Source: Cinnamomum chago
Lineage: Eukaryota; Streptophyta; Magnoliopsida; Laurales; Lauraceae
NCBI GenBank assembly: GCA_038049695.1
Contig: CP142460.1
Location: 41,276,501 to 41,340,500, forward strand
Length of the DNA stretch: 64,000 nt
Direction: 5' to 3'
This document shows positions 56,146 to 64,000 of the stretch, in pieces. Made by a program: the position numbers and the translations under genes. The notes under the pieces were generated by a model. It had not been told where the DNA came from. It did no database searches and worked only from the letters and a program-made list of their open reading frames with translations. Each line of letters starts with the position of its first letter. The first letter of the stretch is position 1.

Positions 56146-58558
56146 CATCATTTGACCTAACTTCACTCCTGCGACAGCCAAATAGGCGCTCTTGGAGGCG
56201 ACGGCGTTGAAGACATCAAAACTTCGACCAGAGCCTACAGATAGTCTCAAAATACGTCCAAAAGGCTCCACGTCAAATTTCAGGTCATTTCGGCGGCGTT
56301 TGACTCGACTTTGACGCTTCGAAAGAAAATCAAGCCTCTGGGTGGCGAGAACCACCGGAACCATTACTCATCAAACAGAGCACATGGGCGGCTTCAACAT
56401 GCTTCAAAAGGGTTGCACGTCAAATTTCAGGTCATTCCGACAACGTTTGACCCGACTTTGAAGCTCCAAAAGAAAATCAAGGCTACCGGCAGCGGGGCAC
56501 CCCGGGACCATGACGTCCAAATCGGAGCTAATGGATCAACTCAAAATGACTCTAATAGGCTCCCTGTCAAATTTCAAGTCAATCGGACATCGGTCAACCG
56601 CACATCAAAGCGCGACATCTTTAACGCGGCGAAGTCAAGCCTAGCAGCAACGGGACCCCAAACGGCTTCAAAACTCAAGCAAAAGCCCATGGTGGGTCCT
56701 ATCTACTGCTCAGGAGGCTTCACCTCAAATTTCAGGTCATTCCGACATCGTTTGACCTAGTTTCGACTCTTGACCAAAAATCGGCAACTCCGCGCGGCAG
56801 GATTTCGGCTTTTATAAAAATAGGAAACTTTGTGCTCCGGTTTTGCATGACTTCTCGTTGGGTTTTCTTCAGGAGAATCAAGCCAAAAAATGAGGAAAAA
56901 TGGCAAGCAAAATACAGGAGAAAAAAAGAAACAAAAAGCTCGAAAAATGGCCGACGAAACGACGACCAAAAGGGACAAAACCCCATGGTCGCCGGCGACC
57001 ATAGCCCATGGTCACATGGTCGCCAACGACACTGGAAGTCCCAGTCACCGGATTTCCGCCGGACGGCCCTTTTTCCGATCCTTTTTACGTTTTGGGATTT
57101 CAAGGCCCTGTGATTTCCTGAAAATCTGATTTTCGACGCTCGGAATCGACTGATCTCCGTCTACATTTCGGATCCGCCGTCAAGAGCATGAAATTGTCAT
57201 TGATCGCTCTAAGATCGTCAACCGGTCGACCAAAAAGTACACTTTCTGTCCGACCGATCGAGAAATCGACAAGACAGATGGTACCGGCCCGCTGTTAGCA
57301 ATCTATGTCTGAAGTTGCATGATCATCCGACATCGATCAACATGAAGATCCATCGTCGATCATCGTAAGAAGAATTCCAAAAGACAAGGCACGGCCCGCG
57401 ACTCTTCAAATCCCCGGCGACCACTTAATGGTGTTAATTGACCCAACTAAATGCGGTCATTAACTCATTATTTTGGACAGCCCAATCAAAAGCGAGGAAA
57501 TGCGGGTTTCACGTCAAAGTCATCATGGCATTAAAGACATGAAACTGCTCTCATCATGGAGATTAAAGGCGATTAAATGCCCATCAGTCTCCATCGACCA
57601 ATCAGATTCAAGAAAAAAAGAGTAACAAAATCAAAAAATAAAAACTTGTAACTCCTCCCATCATGGAGCTTTAAAGCCATCAAAGCTCATAAACACTCTT
57701 AAATGTCTATCAAAGGCCTATACATAGGAGATCATTCCAAGAAGAATGGATCAAAAAAATTGATCAGAAAAATCGAAGAAAAATCAGAAAGAAAGATCAT
57801 TCAGAATTCCCAGAAGCTCTGCTACTTTGAAGAAATTCCACTGCAACAAACACCACAAGATGATTGAAGTCCCTTGGGGGGCACTCCCCCCAAGGCAAAG
57901 CCCTCTCTTCTCCTATTCAACATGGCCTAGATGCGGCTTTTCAGCCCGTCTCTTCATTTTTTTTATTGGATATAGGGCCTTCCCTTGGTCTTTATCTCCT
58001 AAAAAACTGAAGTCCAAGTCAAGCCAAAAGAATCAAAGCATCAAGCGTTCTCATTTGAAGGACGATGGCGAAGTCCATACATGACTTGCGACCGTCGATC
58101 TGAATGAGTCCCCGCAATCTCCTGAGAAGTCAGATCCCTTTTCTTACTTTTCTGTTGTATTTTGTGTTTTTTTTAAGAGACAAAAGATTCACAATTCTTG
58201 TCTTTCATTTTGATAAGATTTGTAAATCGCCTTTCATGGCAAACATAATCGCCTTTCACGACAAACAAAATCGCCTTTTACAGCAAACAAACATCGCCTT
58301 TCACGGTAGACAAAAAAAACTTGTCTGTTTTCTTAAATATATGTGCAATGAAAAGTTAGAAAAAAGATTGATTTCCTTTCTACTTGTGAAGGTGGATCTC
58401 AGGATCACCATCTCTAAATTCCAAGTAGAATAGAAAATCTGGCATACCCGTACAAAAATGTTGATACCCGCCTTTCTCCCCCTTTTTTCCCTCCATTCGT
58501 CCCTCTCGGTAGCCCCGGGGACGGATGGGAGAGGAAAGGAAGGAAATCGGGTCCATCA
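56146..58558 (+). mobile_element. Tat-lineage LTR, plus orientation (5' LTR of element C)
   Basis: Inverted homologue of 49497-51787. It reads through degenerate GTCAAATTTCAGGTCATTCC blocks (56250-56760), a TATA-like CCTATACATAGG (57718-57729) and ends GGGTCCATCA at 58558. It precedes the plus-strand Tat pol region, so it is most simply the 5' LTR of that element. Its U3 start is not resolved and may lie a little left of 56146. It differs from the other copy by indels, including an expanded short repeat at 58226-58312. Confidence 0.7.
58226..58312 (+). repeat. Short tandem repeat in the Tat LTR
   Basis: Four copies of a 25-29 bp unit, TCGCCTTTCACGGCAAACAA and variants. The inverted partner LTR has a single GAGGCGATTT remnant at the matching place (about 49754). 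Confidence 0.85.
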
Positions 58559-59480
58559 AGCGGGCACACCGGTGGGACTCCGTTCATTTGAGAACGCGAT
58601 GCTTGAATTCTTAGGCTCCTTTCTAGTTGGTAGCCTATGTTGGATCTTGCATAAAAAAAAACATGAGATGGGATTTTTGGAAAATTTCTACTTTTGAACC
58701 TATTTCCATTCTCTCTCATTTAAAAAAAAATCCGATTTCTCTTTTTTGGATTCAATTTTGAGAAACTTTGATCCTCTCCTCTTTGAACTTGATAGCTCAC
58801 AGAAATGTTCACAGCTATTGTTCTTATCGGGGAATGGGTCATCTTTTCTCTTTGATGAGTCCGATAGGGATTTCCAAAAAAATCTTAAAAAAAAACTCCT
58901 TAAAAAAATTTCTTTTTTGGGATCAAATTTGAGAAAGTTTGGTTGCCTCCTTTTCGGATTTAGCGCTCGCAGAAATGTTTGAGCCCTTATTTGGGTTGGG
59001 ACACCGTTCGTTCTCTTTGATGAATCCATTAAAAAGATAAAAAAATTTCAAAACCCACTAAGGTTGCACCAATTGCGTTCTTTGACCAAAGTGGATCTAA
59101 GAAAAGCCTTGTCCAGAGTGTGGAGACAGCTAGACTGTTTAAGGCAAGGGTCCTCCAAACGGGTTCATTAAGTAATCCTACCCTTACCTGGGGACTGATT
59201 TATCTACTAAGGCTTCATAAGACCGAATTGAAAACCTTTGTGTTCCTTTCAAAAAAAAAAAAGCCAAAAGAAAAAAAATTTCAAAAAAAAATTGTCATTT
59301 TTGGGTTTACATCTGAGAAATTTTGGTTCATTCCCTTTCGGATAAAAGCTCGTGGAAATCGCTTGTAGCTTGCGTTCGGATTGGAACACCATTTGCTCTC
59401 TTTTATAAATCCGATTTTGACCTTTCAAACATCCCATCTCGTGTCCATTCCATGGATGCGATTTGCAACATTTGTGCCTA
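58559..59480 (+). repeat. Tat leader with diverged repeats
   Basis: Three diverged blocks near 58745, 58918 and 59296 share a TTTTGGGNTNAANTTTGAGAAA start and a TTTCGGATTTAGCGCTCGCA-like continuation, then TTCTCTTTGATGAATCC. No primer site with a clear tRNA match and no gag domain was recognised here. Confidence 0.6.
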
Positions 59481-59499
59481 GCAGTGCTAGTACGCCCTT

Positions 59500-62400
59500 T
59501 CGGGTCTACTGTATTCGCGACCAACACATCAGGTTCAAGTTGTAAATCGGTGATCTTATCTCTGAAGTCACTGTGTATGCAATAAGAATCCCTTCATGCT
59601 ACAACATCCTTCTTGGACGCCCCTAGATACACGAGAATGGTGTCGTCCCTTTAACTCTACATCAATGCATCACGTTTGTCGGCAATGACAGCACGATACA
59701 TCGAGTGTTTGCAGACAAAAGGCCCTTCAAAGGCAAAGAAGTCCATTTTGCAGATGCTCAAATGTACAAAGATGAAAAAGAAGAAAAGAAAGAAGAAATA
59801 ACACCCTTTGTCGAAAATCTCCAGAAAGATAAAAACAAAACTCCTCAGTGATCATCGGAAGAAAACAAACCTTCCAGCAAATTCGAAGAGAACAATCGAT
59901 CTCCCTTCGTTGTCTCTCTCAAATCTTCAAAGCCCTTGGTCATAACAACCAAAGCAAAGATGATAAAATAAAAGTCTGGGGGCAAGTTTGTTGTCTCTTT
60001 CGTGTCTATCATGCAAGACACGGATTCAGAGTCTGAGTCAGAATACAACACACCGTCAAGCCAAGTTGACACTCAACAAATTCAGCCTGCTTTACCTCCA
60101 ATAGAGACACCTGCTGACGTAGAAGATCCTACGTTTGCTTCCTTCGTTAATCCGGCAACTTCAGCAGAAGAGAAGTCAATCTTCTTCTACAGATCAGAAG
60201 CTTCTTCATCAAATTCCATGCTTGACCCTTTCCGAAACAACGGTATGCCTCAACTATTTCTATATAGTCCTATGACACAACCTATTATGAAGAAAATGGG
60301 TTATGACACTCAAAACCCAGTCGGTCTAGGGGAAGGTCGCAGTATTCTCACACCATTGGAGCCCGCCTTAACCAAAAGTCAACTGGAAGATTGGAGACTC
60401 TACGGTCATGTAGAAAAATCTTCACATGGGTTGGGGTATGATCCCGACACTCCCATGAGACAGTTGAGACAAATGCTGAGGAGTCGATTTGCCGACCAAA
60501 TCTCAACATCTCATGTCCATGAAGACATCGATCTCCCTAGATATCTCTTTGAAGAGTCACCTGTCAAGGATCCAAGGAGCTCTACCAACTGGTATGATTT
60601 CTCTGATGATGAAGAGGAATTGTCTGACATAGAAGATTCATCGTCTCCAAAAGAAGTACCTTACTTCGACCCAGTTTCAACGGGCGATTGGGACCATCTC
60701 ATAGCAAGCCTTGAGAAGATCACCGATCCTGAAGACCCATGGCCAGAAACAAAGCCTTGGTCTGAAAATACTCTTGAAACTCCAGAAGGTCTCATTGAGT
60801 TGGAAGCCTCCGAAAATATTGTGGAGGAACCACCTTCGAACCTTCCAACAGAAGATCCTGTTCAAAAGATAGACTTGGGAACACCAGATGACCCACGTCC
60901 TGTATTCATAAGCAAGAATATAAAGGATGATGAGTTACCTGAGTATATCGCTTTTCTTCATGAGTTCGTTGATTGTTTTGCATGGTCTTATGCTGAAATG
61001 CCTGGCTTAGACCCCAAGATAGCAGTCAACAAACTCAATCTGCAAAAATATATCAAGCCTGTCAAACAAGGCCAAAGAAGATTCCGTCCAGACGTGATGG
61101 AAAAAAATTGAACAAGAAGTTCAAAAACTCAAAAGCGTCGGCTTCATCCGCGAGGAACAACATCTTGAATGGTTGGCCAACATTGTCCCGGTGACAAAGA
61201 AAAATGGGCAGATCAGTGTCTGATTGATTATAGAGATCTAAATGGCGCTTGCCCCAAAGATGAATTTCCGCTCCCCATACCGGAGGTGATGATTGACAAC
61301 ACCTACGGGTTTGAGCGAATGACATTCATAGATGGATTCTCTGGCTACAATCAGATAAAGATGCATCCTGAAGATGAAAAACACACATCATTTCGGACCC
61401 CATTTGGCGTGTATTGCTGCACTGTCATGCCATTTGGTCTGAAAAATGCTGATGCCACATATCAGAGGGCTATGATGAAGATATTCCAAGATGTACAGCA
61501 CAAGATGGTCGAATATTACGTTGATGACCTCGCCGTCAAAAGCAGAAGAAAAGAAGACCATCTGAAAGACCTTCGGGAAGTCTTCCTCCGATTTCGCAAA
61601 CACAAACTGCGAATGAATCCCTTGAAATGCTTCTTTGGCGTCTCATCGGGTAAGTTTCTTGGATTCATAGTTCGGAAAGCTGGAATAGAACTTGACCCCA
61701 TCAAAGTCAAGGCTATTCTAGAAATGCCTTCTCCGAAAACCTTAAGAGAATTGAAAGGACTTCAAGGAAGATTGGCATATATCAGACGGTTCATCTCAAA
61801 TCTCTCGGGGAAATGCCGTCCCTTTTCCTGCCTAATGAAGAAAGGTGTGGACTTTGTTTGGGATGCTGAATGTGAAGCATCATTTCAAGATATCAAGTCA
61901 TACCTGACCAAACCTCTAGTGATGGCTGCCCCTACCACTGGAAAACCATTCATCTCGTACACAAGAGCTCTCGACCATTCTCTGGGCGCCCTGCTTGCAC
62001 AAGAGAATGACGAAGGAAAAGAAGCTGCTCTATACTACTTCAGCCGTATCTCGTAGGTGCGGAGCATCGCTATTCTCCAGTCGAGAAAGAATTCCTTGCA
62101 ATGATGTTCGCAGTACATAAGCTACGTCACTACCTTTTTTTGAACAGTCTACATGATTTGGAGGATCAACCTCTTAAAGGTCCTTGTCACAAAAGCAGGT
62201 TTTCTCAATGCTCGACTGGCAAAATGGTCCATCCTCCTATCACAATTTGATATTAGGTATGTACCACAAAAGGCAATCAAAGGCCAAGCCCTAGCAGATT
62301 TCCTCGCAGAGCATCCGTTGCCTAAAGATTTCCCACTCAGAGATGATCTCCTAGACGAACCTGTCTACAACGTGGAGACTTTCTCACCAAATGCCTCCTG

Positions 62401-64000
62401 GGACATGTACTTTGAAGGTGCAACCAGGACAAATGAAAAAAGAAAGCTGATCTCGGGAGTTGCATCCTCTTTGTTAGCCCCAACAAGCACATGATTCCAC
62501 ATGCTTTCTCGCTACTAGAACCATGCTCGAACAATACAGCCGATTACCAAGCTCTAATCGTAGGACTAGAACTAGCACTCGAATCCGGCATCACCATGCT
62601 GGAAGTCTTTAGGGACTCTCAACTGATTGTCAACCAGATGAAATTTGAAGTCAGAAAGCCTAATCTGTTGCGTTACTACAACAAGGCACAATTACTTCGT
62701 CAAAGGTTTGACATCTGTCACATCACCCACATCCTCAGAGGTGAGAACATCCGTGCAGATGCCCTGGCCGGACTTGCTGCATCCGTGGCGATCCAGGAAG
62801 GGGAAAACATGTAAATTACAGTGTGTCAAAGAAGGATTCTCCCCCCTCTTAACACACACCAAGCAGTTGTTGAATGCCACCAATTGGCCAGAAGTCGAAT
62901 CTCCATCCTCAAACCCCCGATCGGCGACTGGAGAGATCTGTTCATTGATTACACCATGTTCGGAATCCTCCTTGAAGATCCAAACGAATGGGTAAGCATT
63001 CAAAGACGAGCCCAAAACTTTCATTTGGATATACCTTCAAAAATTCTTTAAAGAAAATCCTTCAACGGAGTACTTTTGCATTGCTTGTTGCAACAAGAGG
63101 CTGAGGAAACGCTCAAAGAAGTACATGCTAGTCTTTGTGGATCTCATCAGGCTGGTCCCAAGCTTTACGATAAGATAAAAAGGTTGGGATATTATTGGCC
63201 TACCATGGTAGCTGACGCCATGCAATTTGCTAAACGTTGCCGCCAATGTCAAGTTCATGGTGACTATGTTCATATGCCTCCAGAATGGCTACACCCCATA
63301 GCAATCTCATGGCCTTTTGAAGCTTGGGGTATGGACATCATAGGTCATATCTCTCCCTTGTCAAGCAAAGGCCATCGTTTCATCTTCGTCACTACAGATT
63401 ATTTCTCCAAGTGGTCAAAAGCGTTTATTCTCAGTGAAATGAAGACCTCATAAGTCCTTCAATTCTTGCGCACCAACATCATTTGTCGCTTCGACATACC
63501 TAAAAGATTCGTCCATGACAATGGACCGCAATTCCGGGATCATCGATTCTATAGGTTTTACGACAAATACAAAATCCAGAGTTGTCCTTCGACTCCATAC
63601 AATCCGGCAGTGAACGGACTAGTAGAAGCCTTCAACAAGACACTCTGCAAAACCTTCAAGAAAATGGTCTTTAGTCATAAAAGAGACTGGGGCGACAAAT
63701 TACCTAAAGCTTTGTGGGCTTATCGAACCACCGTTCGAGGGCCAACCCATAGCACACCATTCTCTTTGGTCTATTGGTTCGAGGTCGTTGTCCCTTTGGA
63801 AGTACAAATCCCTTCCTTAAGGGTATCTCTGCAAAATGACATGACGCAAGAAAGCAATGTCAAATTGAGATTCCAAGAACTGGACAATCTCAATGAAAGA
63901 CGGCTCGAAGCTCTACAAAGCATTGAGCTATACCAAGCACGCATGGCAGGATCTTTCGACAAAAGGGTCCGGCAACGCGCCTATAAAAAGGGCGACTTGG
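59500..64000 (+). mobile_element. Ty3/Tat-lineage pol region, runs off window
   Basis: End of a protease-like domain (YNILLGRP, about 59600), an acidic linker (MQDTDSESESEYNTPSSQVD, about 60011, to 61100), then RT: LIDYRDLNGACPKDEFPLPI about 61215-61280, DGFSGYNQIKMHPEDEK, VMPFGLKNADATYQRAM and VEYYVDDLAVKSRRKEDHL about 61510-61570. RNase H remnants are about 61860-62150, a second, archaeal-type RNase H about 62400-62810 (SWDMYFEGATR, NNTADYQALIVGLELALESG, LRGENIRADALAGLA), and integrase from about 63080 (CGSHQAGPKLYDKIKRLGYY, CRQCQVHGD, WGMDIIGHISP) to the window end. The second RNase H is the mark of the Tat lineage (Ogre/Retand type). Fossil, with roughly six or more breaks; gag is not recognisable. 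Confidence 0.9.

Noticed and set aside
49497-58558. Large DNA transposon with 2.3-kb terminal inverted repeats
   Set aside because: No target duplication flanks the pair. Each arm has LTR-type ends, a TATA box and element-type neighbours in the matching orientation, so two opposed LTR elements explain it better.

Overview
This is a gene-poor, transposon-saturated stretch of a nuclear plant genome, almost certainly a flowering plant with a large repeat fraction. The Ty3 Tekay and Tat lineages, Ty1 SIRE, an L1-type LINE with a zf-RVT tail, Tourist and hAT MITEs, a MULE and a CACTA end are all plant types. I found no convincing complete host gene and no rRNA, tRNA or CRISPR. The species cannot be told from the sequence.

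Left part (1-19.9 kb): a SIRE-type LTR cut by the window edge (1-1491), then the 3' end of a Ty3/Tat element with an antisense extra-gene remnant (1492-3490, minus) and a 3' LTR (3856-4489). Next come a fold-back element (4503-5148), a small RNase H-like relic (5330-5521), AT-rich degenerate sequence, a probable Ty3 LTR relic (about 7338-10121), a TIR/fold-back element (10543-13688) split by a non-autonomous MULE (11525-13407), a Tourist MITE (13943-14446), a 337-bp tandem satellite-like array (16477-18005), a hAT-like MITE (18841-19380) and a second Tourist MITE (19439-19722).

Middle part (19.9-49.5 kb): a deep nest. A minus-strand LINE (19868-22429) is interrupted by a Copia LTR (22430-27295). 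That LTR holds a 3.7-kb Tekay-type solo LTR (23364-27043) and a CACTA end (27296-27366). A SIRE Copia element (27367-49496) follows. Its 5' LTR is split by a complete 10.9-kb Tekay Ty3 element (27442-38301, target duplication TCTCT) and by an inverted SIRE solo LTR (39348-40974, GTTGG). Its RT region is split by a second copy of the first Copia LTR (45544-47222, CTTTA). SIRE keeps gag, pol and the start of an env-like ORF.

Right part (49.5-64 kb): two Tat elements of one family lie in opposite orientation. The first, on the minus strand, is represented by its 3' LTR (49497-51972), an antisense multi-exon extra gene (52155-54567) and tandem repeats. The second, on the plus strand, starts with a 5' LTR ending at 58558 and runs through protease, RT, RNase H, a second RNase H and integrase off the window end.

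The most unusual signal is a tandem module with a GGCTAACCG-type palindromic core. It occurs in the LTRs of Tekay (Ty3) and SIRE (Ty1), two unrelated superfamilies, including a 28-base segment matching at 27 positions.
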